Below, in pieces: positions 44,701-56,459 of a stretch of DNA of 64,000 nucleotides (positions are counted from its first letter, which is position 1; every line of letters begins with the position of its first letter). The stretch comes from Punctularia strigosozonata HHB-11173 SS5 (taxonomy: Eukaryota > Basidiomycota > Agaricomycetes > Corticiales > Punctulariaceae): positions 119,805-183,804 of the forward strand of contig NW_006767449.1 in NCBI RefSeq assembly GCF_000264995.1, read 5' to 3'. Made by a program: the position numbers and the translations under genes. The notes beneath the pieces are model-generated. The model ran no database searches and was not told the origin of the DNA. It saw nothing but the letters and a program-made list of their open reading frames with translations.

Positions 44701-45168
44701 CGCGAAGAGGGTGACGACGATCTGCTTATGGACGACGAGGATGAGGATGACCTCCCTTCGGACTTGGATGACGCCGTGGCCGATGACCTGTCTGCCGACT
44801 CCGACGCAGAAGCAGGTCCAGATGTGGCCGACGATGATCAAGAAGAGGACGAGGATGCCGAATCCGCACAGGATGACGATGATGACGATGATGGTTTATC
44901 GCTTGCGGAGGCGTCCGACGCCGAAGACCTCGTAGACCTCGACGAGGAGGTTCCTGAAGGCCTCATCCCCTACGATGGGTCTGATGCGGGCACAGATGAG
45001 GACGAAGGAGACGCCGAGGAGTGGGGCGGTATCGGCGGTGGTACGAAGAAGCGCAAGCGCGCTTCCGAGGTCAGGAGGGGACGGAAGAAGCTCAAGTCGT
45101 TGCCCACGTTTGCGACGTACGAAGACTATGCCGCGATGATCGAGAACAGCGCAGAGGATAACATATAA
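41746..45168 (+). CDS. MAK21: NOC1/Mak21-type CCAAT-binding-factor family, 60S ribosome biogenesis
   Basis: Nucleolar factor that with Noc2 escorts early pre-60S particles. Recognised by [50 protein letters not shown], the CBF domain ([53 protein letters not shown]) and [17 protein letters not shown] at the end. Two low-complexity regions: a Lys/Gly-rich loop near 43110-43220 and long Asp/Glu-rich tracts in the last third, as usual for the family. About seven introns, roughly 950 residues. The start is uncertain: ATG 41746 opens directly into a (GA)n microsatellite read as Glu-Arg repeats; the next in-frame ATG is at 41870 ([11 protein letters not shown]). Confidence 0.9.
41749..41784 (+). 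repeat. (GA)n microsatellite at the start of NOC1
   Basis: About 17 uninterrupted GA units. In the NOC1 frame it reads as alternating Glu and Arg. Length changes that are not multiples of three would shift frame if the upstream ATG is used. Confidence 0.9.
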
Positions 45169-45272
45169 GTGGGAGAGTACTGCATCAAGTCGTGTTGCTC
45201 TACCTATTCAATACATACGGCTTCTTCGGCCCCAATCCCGATTACCGGTTATACATACATTATGTGGATGAC

Positions 45273-47409
45273 TCAGAGAGCCTTCCAATCACCCAAATGA
45301 TCCTCTAAGGCCAGCGCAGCGCGGTATATTGTCAGCTCGTCGTAGTGTTTCCCGATGATTTGCAGAGAGATGGGCAACTTCAAGTCTGCCGGACCCTCGG
45401 CCGGCGGCAGCATCCCTATGGGCATAACCAACGCAGGGTGTCCCGTTTGGTTGAACATGGCGCAGTTCAGATTCTGGCGGAGATAAATCGGTGAGCGAGG
45501 GATGCAGGTTGCTTAAACGGAACGATTACCTGTCCAACGGTCTTCGCGAGCTTGGCAGCTGGCGTTGCGTTCGCGTCAGCAAGCGTGTTTGCCGGAGCGG
45601 GGACGGCAGGGAGTACGATGATATCGTACTCGCGTAGACGCTCGTCGTAAGCATCACGCAGTTTTCGTAGAAGGTTTTGAGATTTTCCGTACAGCTGAAG
45701 GACGGTTTAACTTCGAATGAAACAGTTGACAGGTGGGATAACGCTCACCGTTGGATACTTGTCCCACAAATACAATCCGTTTAACATGAGGTTACTTGCA
45801 GAGGGGAATAACTATAGGACTGTCAGAAGGAATGATCAGTCCACCGGAGCTCATGACATACCTTGTCCCACTTTTCCTGCGTCCACGGCAAAAACTTGTC
45901 TTGCAGATCGTTCAGGTAGAGCTGCCTCCGACTGCATGTTGCGCCGATTCTGCCCATATAGCCCGCCATGCGCGTGGCAGCGAGGTGGTACGCCGGTCCG
46001 CGATTGTGGATAGGTATGCTTATCTCTTCAACGACGGCCCCGAGTGCCTGGAACTTCATGCAGGTCTCTACGACCCTGGCACGAACGCGCGGGTCCATGG
46101 CTGGCATGTCGAGTCCTTCGCGCAGGAGGCCGATTTTCATGCCCTTGACGCCCTGGATCCGGGAGGCGAGCAGCAGGGAGTAATACTGAGGCACCGATCC
46201 GGGGAAGGGTGTTCCCGGACCTTGCCTGTCGTCGATGTTGTCGGCACCCGCGATGACTTGCAACATTAAGGCATTGTCGAGGACATTGGAGGTTATTGGA
46301 CCTTTGGTCGTGGTAAGCGCGTGCTGATCCACTGAATATCAACGAGCAAACCTGCATGATCGTTCGTAGGTTCGTTGGACACTATCCCAGTGTAAGACAC
46401 CAGTCCAAATGCTGCACAACTCGGTCAACTCGGTACTGAGGGATGAAGCGCGGCACACTGACTCGGCTTGAGACCGACGCAACCACAAAGCGCCGCGGGC
46501 ATGCGTATGCTTCCACCCTGGTCCGCGCCAACCGCCAGATCGACGAGGCCTGCACCGACTAAGGCAGAGCATCCCGAGGACGAGCCGCCGGCGCTTCGCC
46601 CTCTGCAGTACGGATTGTGAACGGGCCCTGTGGCGGCGGAGAACGAGGCGGCGAAGGTGCACATGCTTTCGCAAACGGCTTGGCCGACGATGGTCGCACC
46701 GGCCTCGAGCAGACGGGTGACAACCTTATGATAACATCAGCAACTGTGTAACGATAGACAAACGAGCCGGGAAGCTTGCCGTTGCGTCAAGCTTCGGCAC
46801 CCAGTCTGTGACGACATCTGTGCCCATGAGGCAGGGTACGTCGGCCACGGCGATGCAATCTTTGAGGCAGACGGTGCGTCCGGCCAGTGGCCCGGTTTTC
46901 GTCGCATCCGTTTTCACATCCTTCAGCGTGTACCTGCGGACAACGATCAACCGTTGCAAAAGTCCCTAATAAAGGGATATCTGACCTCCAGGCCCAAGCG
47001 CCCAACTGATTATCCTCGGGGTTTGGAAAGTGTACGTTCTGTCGAGGAAACCGCTCACGATCCGGGACCGGATAGTAATCTTCTTCGTCCAGAAGCCTGC
47101 CGAGCACCAGGCACGATAAATGCATTAGCGAGAGCGAACAGACACCGAAGCGCCGCAACGAGAACGACGCGATACTTGATACTTACGGCTGTACAGAGTC
47201 GTAGAGCGCTTGAAGGAAACGTAGGTAATCCGTTTCCTCCTCTTCCCTGATGTCGATGTCACCAATTTTGCCGACGGTGGCGCGAAGATCGTCGACGGTG
47301 ACCGGATTGTTTCTGCGAGGTAAGGTTTTGTGGTGAGCACGCCAAGATGCGTATACCCCGGGTTCGGATGCAGAACCTACTCGGAGACGGCGAGTGAAAC
47401 GACAGACAT
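45273..47409 (-). CDS. Amidase-signature hydrolase
   Basis: Ser-cis-Ser-Lys amidase, the family of fungal acetamidase and fatty-acid amide hydrolase. Catalytic Lys in AGRTVCLKDCIAVADVP; signature GRSAGGSSSGCSALVGAGLV with cis-Ser and nucleophile in ADQGGSIRMPAALCGCVGLK. C-terminal NQTGHPALVMPIG and LPISLQIIGKHYDELTIYR are typical. The start is MSVVSLAVSE at 47409, spliced to NNPVTVDDLRATVGKIGD. About 560 residues, with seven or more short introns. Substrate unknown. It converges on NOC1 with only about 100 bp between the stop codons. It could release ammonia from amides, which would fit the purine-nitrogen genes next door, but this is inference. Confidence 0.9.
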
Positions 47410-48419
47410 GGTTTCCACTGACGCAGGGCGATGCAGGTGGAGCGCAAGCGCAGGCTACCGACGAGACGGGGCGGATGGGCTTTAGTCCTTCGTGGGGTGA
47501 GGGGATGGGTTCGGAGCGACGCGAACGGATCTTTGAAGGGCATGATGATGCTCTATAGCCAGCGTGGCGGATCTACACACACACACACACCGGAAACAGG
47601 TAATAACAAGTTGGCTGACGCCGTCACGATGGCAGCCTGAGGCCTTGGGACCTGGCAAAACCTGGCAACGTTCAGCCTGCGGCACGCATCCCCCCAAAAG
47701 TCGAAGCCGGTGGCATCGATAGCGCAAGACGGGCGCGGAACAGCGAGCAAAGATAGGCAGAAGCCCCCACGCTCCCGCAGGCAGGGGAGGCGGAGCGAGC
47801 GACCGGACTGCGAACAGCCGCCGGGCGTGGTTCACATCCTTGGCGCGGGTTCGGGTTTGCGGAGCTGGGGCGAGCGGCCGGCGTGCGCACTGGGTACCGA
47901 TGGAGGAACAAGGCGCGAACCCGGCAACTTTGGTCGGTACCGAAATTAGCCTGGGCAGGGCCAAAACACTGCGGGCTGGCGTTCGTGAAGCAGGGGCTGA
48001 TGAAGTCTTCGAAGCAAGCTGGCTGTCGAAGATGGGGGCGTTTGGCTTCTCGGGCGCCACCAAATGCGGAGAAAGAAGTCGAGCCCGTGGGCATCCTTCC
48101 GCGTGTGGCGGAGGTTTATTGTTGTACATGGAGGTGGGGAGGGCATGATACGCTCAAACCCGCATCGGGGTGACGCGTGGCGTTGGCGTTCCGACTTCGT
48201 CGATTTCAATGAGATCCCTGACAGATAGACAGCACCCCTCCGGCAAAAGTCTGAGTTCGTTTTGCCTCCCCCGAGTTTCGCATATGTCCATATAACGGAT
48301 AGATCACGTCGTTCAACGTTCAGTCCAGCAGGCAGTTCAAGATCGATCGTCCTTTCATATATGTCGCTCCGGCGTTCAGAAAACGATCGAGAGATCAATC
48401 ATTATCGGCGCTCTCCACC
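47410..48419. other. GC-rich intergenic region with (CA)n microsatellite
   Basis: About 1 kb between the amidase start and the allantoinase stop. A (CA)n run lies near 47576-47590. A minus-strand frame of 215 codons (47482-48129) has proline/arginine-rich composition typical of chance frames in GC-rich DNA; no domain is visible and no gene is called. Confidence 0.5.
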
Positions 48420-50142
48420 TCACCACGGCTTGTCGAAAGCCGGCGCGTGCTTGATGGCCTCCGGATCGTACGGGAACTGTATCGCCAAAAAAAGTGATCA
48501 TGAGCCCGCGAGCAAAGAATAGAACAATTGTGGGAACGCTAGATACCTTTTCGGCCCAGTGCTTCGCGATCTCGCTGCGCGTCGCGACCCACACGCCTGG
48601 TTTCTTGGAGATGTATTCCACAAAGTGCTTGAGCGCAGGGAAGCGTCCTGGCTTGCCGATACTGCGAACGTGGGAGAAGAAAATCACCAGGGAGTGAGCG
48701 TGATTGCGTCACCGAGTTGCGATAAGGGAAGGAGGAAACAGACGTGGTCGAGAAGGGCGAAAAGTCTGATTGTGACTGTGGCTCTGAAGAGTTCCCGGGT
48801 ACTCACACGCGACAGTGTAGGCCGATGGACATCATCTTGCCGCCCTCTTCGTAGAGCGTGTCGAAGGCGTTCTTCAGGTACTCTTCGAAGCCGCTCGCGG
48901 ACGTGAAGCCGGGCGGCTGAGTAAACTTGAAGTCGTTATTGTCGTAAGCTATGCCGTGCCGGACGCGAGCAGTAAAGGAAGGAAGAGTAAGAAAGTCAGC
49001 AGGAGGGATATCTATCGTGTCCCAGTCGGAAAGAAGAAAACGAAGAGGCTTACTGTACGGAATCATGAGCAGGCCCTCGTGCCTCTCGCCGCCGGGATAC
49101 GGAATCCAGTACGGGAGGTCATCGGCATCTGTGCGCACAAAAACACAATTCACATCGTTTAGCGCGGTGGTCTCGGTGGCGTCCCGGCGCCTCTCCGCCG
49201 ATGAATGGTTACGCGAACGAGAGAACGTGCGAGACGCGGATCGCAAGCGGAGAAGGACCCGAGTATGGAAGCGGCAGCAAACACGCACAGGAATCGCTCT
49301 GCCAGTGGAGCGGGATGCCTTGTTCCTTGTGGACCTGGGCGATGAGGGCCCTCGACCGCGTCGAGGGCCGGCCGAGGTACCAACCGCCCGGGGGCTTGCC
49401 CGAGACGGAGTTCCGCTGGATGGACGCGATGCCCGCTCGAATTAGCGCCTTTTCCGCCTCGGGATCGTTCTCGAGGTCAGGGTGATCGATCCAGCTGTGA
49501 ACGCAAGAAATTTAGCATGGACCTTTCGGTATTTTTCCCTACGGGAAATAGTGCAAGGGGACGCACCGGTAGCCGTGCATAGCGAGCTCGTGTCCATGCT
49601 TCTCGAACTCGGGTCCCGCGGGCGGATTAACGTCGAGTGCACGACCGACCGCATAAATAGTTATCTGTGTGGCCGCGAGCCATTACGGTTTAGGACTCGA
49701 ATTGGACATGCCCAAGGCGGCGCCGTGGTAGCGGGGACGCTGACCTTCATGTCATGCTTGTCGAAGAGGTTCATGATGCGCCAGACGCCGGCGCGGGAGC
49801 CGTACTCGTACTGGGACTCCATCGGCCAGTCGCGGCTACCGTCCTTGAGGGGCGTTGCGCCGAAGCGCTCGTTGAGGTTTGCCTCCGTACGAGCGTCTCC
49901 GTTAAGCGGGTTGTACTAGGCGTGGCGAACACGTGTTTAGCATGGGCCGTGCGGACAGGCGATGAGAGTATTAAGGTGGCATCGATGACGCCTGGTGGGT
50001 TATTCCTCACCTCGCCGCCTTCCTCGTAGTTGAGGACGAAGGAGACCGCGATGCGCGCACCGTTGGGCCATTGGGCGTCCGGGGGGTTGCGCCCGTAGCC
50101 GACAAAGTCGCGGAGGGGGATGTCTGTCGAGTTGCGTTCCAT
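48420..50142 (-). CDS. PuuE-type allantoinase (polysaccharide-deacetylase fold)
   Basis: Hydrolyses allantoin to allantoate in PuuE-type enzymes, which keep the deacetylase fold but lost the metal site. The match is detailed: RDFVGYGRNPPDAQWPNGAR, VSFVLNYEEGGE, DWPMESQYEYGSRAGVWR, GHELAMHGYRWIDHPDLEND, PPGGWYLGRPSTRSRAL, SYADDLPYWIPY, DNNDFKFTQPPGFTSASGFE, EEYLKNAFDTLYEEGGK, MMSIGLHCRVIGKPGRFPAL, and WVATRSEIAKHW near the end. Length about 325 residues with about seven introns. ATG at 50140-50142, TGA at 48420-48422. It starts about 540 bp from the divergent NCS1 permease, which supports a shared role in purine-nitrogen use. A wider chitin-deacetylase role is less likely given the NYEEGGE motif. 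Confidence 0.88.
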
Positions 50143-50684
50143 GGTGATGATGATGATGACGACGAAGGCCCGATAGCTGGGAGGACGACTGTGCTCGTGT
50201 GCACGCGCGCGCACAACTTGGGACAGACTGCCATGGTCGACGCGGGAGGCAAGCTCTTGTTGGTGGCGTCCGGCTGCCGACGGCAAATCCGGCGTCTCTG
50301 TTTTCGTCCGTTGGTCGTCGTTCGCTGAGATTGTGGCGTCCGCACTAGCGTGCGGCGTGTGCCGGGGGCGGGGGCGGCGGGCCGGCGGGCGGGAGGCGGG
50401 GATCGGTCGGTCGGGCGCGGTTGTGTCGGAGATGCTGTCGGGAGCGCTGGGGCCCACGCAAGGTCCGCGCCGCAACCCGTCAGTTATCCGACCCCCGGAC
50501 AAGGGCAGAGAACGCAGGCGGGGGTCCGCTGGGGCCGCTTATACGCTGCTTCGCTTCGATCGCTTCTGGCCACCCGCTTCTGGCAAGGGAAATGCCCCAG
50601 TCGTTGCGTCAGGGCTCGAAGGGCGCGCTCTCCAGTCGGGCTGTGTTCCTTAAAGCGGTCCAGACCAAGTGAGCAGTGCCTGCT
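50143..50684. promoter_or_regulatory. Shared divergent promoter of allantoinase and NCS1 permease
   Basis: About 540 bp between the two start codons, mostly GC-rich. One CGATAG (near 50170) fits the HGATAR consensus of nitrogen-regulating GATA factors, which proves little alone. No gene inside is supported. Confidence 0.45.
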
Positions 50685-53556
50685 ATGTTTCCCGCCATGT
50701 TCGCTAACATCGCCGCCGTCAGAGGCTCCGACGACTTCGAGGGCAGACACCAGTGGAGCAACAAGGACCTCGACCCCACCCCGCCTGAAGACCGTAAATG
50801 GACCCGCTGGGACTACGCCGCGCTCTGGTGGGGCTGCTCGTTCAACGCAAATGCAAGTCCATCTACCCCCGTTCATTTCTGCGCTGCGCACAACCTGACC
50901 CCCGGTCTAGGAGTGGGCAGGGGGCGCTGCGCTCGTCTCCGTCGGCCTCTCGTTCTCGCAGGCGATGGGGGTCACCATCGTCGGCTCGTTCATCACCTCC
51001 ATCGCCATTGTCCTCAACGCACGGCAGGGTGCCCTCTACCACATTGTGCGTGCACGCCAACTTCGTGGGCTAATCTCACATCCCACCGTCTGACTCGACT
51101 GCCCACAGGGTTACCCCATCACCATCCGCTCGCAGATGGGTGTCTGGGGAGGCTACGCCTTTGTGTTTCTCCGTGCGATCGTCGCCATCATATGGTACGT
51201 GACTCTGTCTTGGCGCCTCGGGCATTAAACCCGATTCACCGACGTCGCCAAGCTAACCATGGTTTATCGCCTCAGGTTCGGTATCCAGTCCTATTACACT
51301 GGCCGCCTCTTTTCTGTCGCCCTCCGCTGCATATTTGGCCATCGATGGACCGACATGACCCCCTTTCCGCTCTCGGCTGGCATCACTAGCCAGGACTTTA
51401 CGGCATTCATCCTTATCTGTGAGTCGCCTTTGCCAAAACAGGCCAAATCACCATTCGCCTGCCCCCCTTCGCCCTCCGCAGTTTCCCCTCTCAATTATAT
51501 ACAACAGTCGAGATATGACTGCGATGCTGATATTACCCCGATAGATGCCCTGCAGTTACCGCTGATACTCGTCCATCCTGCGCACATCCGGCGCGTCTTC
51601 GAGGTCAAGGCGTGGATCCTCCCACCATGTGCCATCGGCCTCACCGCCTGGGCATGCACCAAAGCCGGTTCGTGTGCCTTGCTTGCCTTTCTCCTGACCT
51701 CATCCCCACCCGCTTCCTCGCCGTTCCTTCCCTTGCCTTGCTCACATAACCCGGCTCTCACCCTCATAACCTCATCCTTCCCCCCCCTTGCAAATCTGGG
51801 CCCTCCACGCTCATTTTGGCTATCGGTCTCGGTCCCTCCTATGATGATATGCCTACTCATGTTTCGCGTCAAATTCACCCAGGCGGCTTCTCCAAATTCG
51901 ATTTGGCCACCAAAACGACCCAGCACGGGTCCGCGCTCGCGTGGGTCTGGATGAGCTGCCTCAACGCCGTCATCTCCAACGCCTCGCCGATGATCCTCAA
52001 CCAGCCCGACCTTGGCCGGTACGCGACACGCCCAGGCGAGGCAGGGTGGTATCAGGGCCTCGCCATGTTCGTCGTCAAGAACCTCGTCACGTTTGTGAGC
52101 CCTGTCCGGGTGTTCTTACGTCATACAGCTCGTTAACGACCGATACCTCTCTTCCCCCCAGTTTTCGATAGCCACGACGTCCGCGCTGGTGGTTATCTAC
52201 GGCGGGGAGCCGCAGTGGAATCCATGGGACCAGCTGAACTTGATTCTGGATCACAACTGGACGTCCGCGGGCCGCTTCGCCGTCTTCCTCGTTTCCATCC
52301 TCTTCTCGTTCGCTACCGTCATGACAAATATCTCTGTGCGTATCTCCATCTTGTTTCTTCCTCCGCGCCTAGGTCGTCCGTGGACCTATTCTCAAGTACG
52401 CCGCGCTGACCTACGCCCTTTTTCTTCCGTCCAGGCAAATAGCATACCGTTCGGAGCAGGCAAGGCACCATCATCGCGTCGTGAGAAACTTGGAGCACCC
52501 GCTGACCTCCCCCTTCTCTGCTTCTTTGTTCGGATTTCCAGACATCACGGGCATCGCACCGCGCTGGCTCGATATCCGGCGCGGCCAAGCGCTGTGTTAC
52601 TTCCTCGGCCTCGCCATCGTCCCGTGGAAATTCCTCGTCAGCGCAGGTTCGTATACCCTTATCACTGCCTCGAATTCCTTCACGCGACAGTACGGCCTTC
52701 CGACTACTGATCGCCGCGCGCTTCTTTCAGCCAAGTTTATCACTTTCCTCGGGAGCTACACCATCCTCGTCGGCGCCATCCTCGGCGTCGTCCTTTGCGA
52801 CTTCTATGTCATCCGCAGAGGCAAGTGGCTCTCCCCCAGCCCCCAGCCCCATCGCTCCACCGCCCCGGGCTGCGGTCTAAACCCAATCAACACGATGCCT
52901 TGTTTTTTTTTATTTACTGAAACTGCCATCCGCTTGATATATAGGCAACATACACGTGCCGTCGTGTTACACCGGCGCGCGGGACGGCGTCTATTATTTC
53001 TACAAGGGCGTGAACTGGCGTGGTTGCCTCGCGTGGGCGTGCGGGTTTTTCATACCCTTCCCCGGCCTGGTGGGGAGCTACGACCCGTCCGCGGTTAATG
53101 CCGCAGCGATACACATGGTGAGCGGCCCTCCCTCCGGTCTAGATCCGTTGGGCCGAAGCCAACTGACCGGGTTATGGGTTCGCGCCGCAAATCAGTATCA
53201 GATGGGCTGGTTGCTCAGCGTCACCATCTCGTTTTCCGTCCACCTTATCCTTAATAAGCTGTCGGTATCCCCCTCCATTATCCTTTTATGCGAGTTCTGA
53301 CGCCTTCATTTTTTTCCGATCAAGGTTCCCGGTGCCGGTATATCCGCCCAGCCACGCGCACGTACCCGTCACGTACGAATACCTCGGCGACCAGGCCCGG
53401 AACGGCCTCTTCGACGACGAGCACTGGCCCGGCCCCGGCGAGCCCGTCTCGCACAGGGCCGAGTCGGGGAAGATGTCGCCCGCGATATCCGAGAAGGACG
53501 CGGCGTCGTCGCTCGGCCGCTCGCACCTGACGGACGGGTACGTCCTGGACAGGTAG
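50685..53556 (+). CDS. NCS1-family nucleobase/allantoin permease
   Basis: Cation symporter of the NCS1 (Fur/Dal4/Fcy) family with about 12 membrane spans. Characteristic: NKDLDPTPPEDRKWTRWDYA, then LWWGCSFNAN before TM1, VGLSFSQAMGVTIVGSFITS, GYPITIRSQMGVWGGYAFVF, VAIIWFGIQSYYTGRL, SAGITSQDFTAFILIYALQL, SNASPMILNQPDLGRYA, TVMTNISANSIPFGADITGI, LVGAILGVVLCDFYVIRRGN, PSCYTGARDGVYYFYKGVNW. The cytoplasmic tail ends SLGRSHLTDGYVLDR. This is the plant/yeast Fur-like branch, which takes uracil, allantoin or uridine; specificity cannot be read from sequence. Eight or more introns. The exact start is uncertain: ATG 50685 is the first in frame (MFPAMFANIAAVRG). Confidence 0.88.
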
Positions 53557-54032
53557 CGTCTCCCGCAACGCCGGGCGCCTCCCTTCGGTTGAGTGAAACC
53601 GCATGCTGCGGATCTTTTCGGTGTGTCAGCGTTATCGGCGCCAGCTGGGGCCCCCTTGGATGGAGCTCGGGGGTCCAGGGATATCGCACGCGTCATCTAC
53701 GTATTAAATATCTGTCTTGGGATTGGTCGGATCGGATGGTTTCTCCTGCTTTGCTTAATGTGTATAGATTGTATCGTTATTCGTGGCTGCTTTCGCTCGT
53801 TACAACCCGAGTTGGGAACGCGCGCGATGCCGTGTATTCATATAGAATCTTCGGTACTAGATAATCACCATTGCTTTGTTGCTGTCGCGCTTGGATCACG
53901 CGCGGGCTCCACTCTCAAGTTTAATCCTTCTGAATTTGATCTGCGATTCTACGGCAGCACGACAGGCAATGTATGGCACAAAGTTCTTGATGAAGCAGGG
54001 TAGCAGGGTGCTCAAACGGTACTGTAAGGACA
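53557..54032. other. Convergent intergenic region
   Basis: About 480 bp between the 3' ends of the permease and aldehyde dehydrogenase genes. No supported gene. Confidence 0.55.
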
Positions 54033-56185
54033 TCACGACGTCTGAATCTTCATATGCACTGACTTGGCCCGCGTCAGTTGATCGTAACCTTCGGGACAGT
54101 TCCATGAGCATGACCTCGAGCTAGAGTACGGTGCAACGCACCAAACTTGCTGAGGCTGACGCCTCGTCCGCTGTTCTTGACGCCGGTCCAAGCCAGGGCA
54201 GGGTCGAGGTAGTCGCAACTGAACCGAAAGCGGTGAGCGCCCCGCTCTCTCGACAAAAGCGGAACGCGACCGGATGGGGCTCACCGGTTCAGGAAGATGG
54301 TGCCCGCCTGGAGTTCCTCCTCGATGCGCAAGAACGCAGCCTGGGACTCGGGATTGGCGGCAGCGTTCGTCCAGACGGACGCGGTGAGGCCGTACGGCGA
54401 GTCGTTCATGAGGTGGACGGCTTCTTCGTCCGAAGACACCTATCCGGCCGCTCGGGACGTCGTACCTCGCAGGGTCACTGGAAAGTTCTCACCTTCATAA
54501 TACCCACCACGGGACCGAAAGTCTCTTCCTGCAATCAGCGAAGGAAAAGTTCAGAACCCATCACGCTGAGAAGCACGTTGTGGGGGCTCGCCTTCATGAT
54601 GTCCATGGAGTGGTCGACGTCAACGAGCACTTGCGGCGCGACGAAGGCATTGCCTCTGGAAAAAGCACCAGTCATTTCAAGCTAGGAAACAAAATGCACA
54701 TAATCATCATACTGCTTACGGTCTGGCCATCGGGAAATGCGACTCCGGAATGAGAGTCTTGGCTCCCGCCGCAACTACATCAGTCGCTGTTGAATGATTG
54801 CACTGATAATGCGACTGAGGAGAGTGATATACCGGCGTCGGCAACCTGTTTTCTGATCCGTTCGGCGCTTGCTATGCTGACAACAGGTCCCATGCTCGTC
54901 GCTGGGTTCGTCGGGTTGTCCAGTCTATATCGCTATTGGAAGGTCGGCAATCGGCCCTGACAAGTCAAGAAATATCTTGCGCATACCTTGACGATTTCCA
55001 CGAATCGGGCAACGAATTCGTCAAAAACGGATTCATGCACATAGATCCGCTGTCAGGGTCGAGCATTATGCACCTTGCAGAGATGAAGATGGATATTGAA
55101 CCTGCCTCCACAGCGCAGCAACTCTGCCCGGAATTGAACATGGCGCCGTCTACTAGTTCAGCCGTAGTGTACGCGAGATCTGCATCTGCACGGACATAGG
55201 CGGGATCTTTGCCTCCGAGCTGGTGGCTGTGTATCAGGAGAGCGGAACAGCAAACCATACGGGGTCTCTTTACCTCGAGAGCCACTCCCTTGAACGTGGG
55301 TGCCGTCGCCGCTGCTATCTCGACCGACCGACCGTTGGCCACGCTGCCGGTAAAGCTAACAAAGTCAACCAACGGATGCTGAATAGCATGCGTGGTGAGT
55401 TCCGGGCTGAGATGCACTACCTGTTCAAGGACGATGAGTCAGCAAATGAGAGATAATAAACGCGCGGCCTCCTGACCTGGATGACGTCTGCAGGAACACC
55501 TGCCGCCACCAGCGCATCGCGGAAACGTTCTCCGGTGAGCGGCGTTTGAGGGGATGGCTTCAGGATAACGGCGTTCCCAGCCATCAGCGCCGGGATAACG
55601 CAGTTGACCGATGTCAGGTAAGGGTAGCTGTTCCAGAACATCGGTCACGGCACAAAGGAAGGTGATCAGGCTATGCTTACTTCCACGGAGCGATGCACAG
55701 CACGACGCCTAAGGGCACACGCCGAATAAACCTCCTAAACCCGGGCTTGTCCGTGTCCGTGAGCGGTACGTCTGCCAGAGACGATTCGGCGATGGAGAGC
55801 ATGTAGTCCGTTCGGTCCAGCATGCCGCGTAGCTCGCCGGGGGTCTGCGAGATGGGACGACCCATTTGGAGGGTCAGCTCGCTCGCGGCACGGTCGGCGA
55901 ACCTCCTGAACTCTTCCTGAGGCCCTGTCGTTTCCTGAGGCCCTGTCGTGATAAGCGGTCGCTTCCCGCGATGAAGACATCGTAGGTACTACGGACCATA
56001 AACTTTCTGCCGATGGCGATCCTCTGCGGGAGTGGGACCTTGGCCCACGCCTTCTGGGCGGCGCTGGCTCGGTCGACGACGGCATTGAGCTCTTCGACGG
56101 AGGGATAGACCCGTCTGCTGCCGTGAAGGGTCTGGAGCGAGTGCGGAGAGACGGTGGTCTGCTCCGTTGTCGAAAAGCCGCTCAT
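54033..56185 (-). CDS. NAD(P)+-dependent aldehyde dehydrogenase
   Basis: Oxidises an aldehyde to the acid. Start MSGFSTTEQTTVSPHSLQTL, then RASAAQKAWAKVPLPQRIAI, ELTLQMGRPISQTPGELRGM, VPLGVVLCIAPWKYPYLTSV, AGNAVILKPSPQTPLTGERF, Rossmann motif FVSFTGSVANG, general-base Glu in GVALELGGKDPAYVRADADL, nucleophile Cys in MFNSGQSCCAVERIYVHES, EETFGPVVGIMKV, and FLNRCDYLDPALAWTGVKNS. It ends GYDQLTRAKSVHMKIQTS. About 470 residues with eight or so introns. Odd: the 3' end of intron 1 carries an 18-bp tandem duplication (about 55918-55953), giving two CAG acceptors in the same phase. Substrate unknown. Confidence 0.9.
55918..55953 (-). repeat. 18-bp tandem duplication across a splice acceptor
   Basis: Two adjacent copies of the unit TCCTGAGGCCCTGTCGTK (plus-strand reading) at the intron 1/exon 2 border of the aldehyde dehydrogenase. 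Each copy provides the minus-strand acceptor GCCTCAG. Using the first adds six residues (ETTGPQ) in frame; using the second gives the usual family sequence. Confidence 0.75.
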
Positions 56186-56459
56186 GGTGTTCGAGAATAG
56201 CCTGAGACGGGGAGATCTGGTCGATGTCGAGTCGGCTTATCAGGAATCTCGCGAACGTTACCGTGTGGCTGTGCCGCACCAATATCCCGCAAGTTGCCGG
56301 CCATGCGTTATTTGACAGTATGTGACTTACAATGAGCAGAGCAGGATACATCAGGTCGATCGATAGCGTCACGAGAGCGAGCAGAAAGCGATCCAGGCCG
56401 GAAGCAGCGAGGGCAAGAACGAAAGCGAATAAAAACGTCAAACAGAGGCAGAGGCCCCG

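Noticed and set aside
43936-44841. Minus-strand frame of 301 codons
   Set aside because: Shadow of the NOC1 exons and crosses their introns; Val/Leu runs are the complement of Asp/Glu tracts.
47482-48129. Minus-strand frame of 215 codons between amidase and allantoinase
   Set aside because: Pro/Arg/Cys-rich composition typical of chance frames in GC-rich DNA, with several other frames also open there and no domain.
45273-56185. A single secondary-metabolite or catabolic cluster joining amidase, allantoinase, permease and aldehyde dehydrogenase
   Set aside because: Only the divergent allantoinase/permease pair has arrangement and function in support; the others are common enzymes placed nearby.
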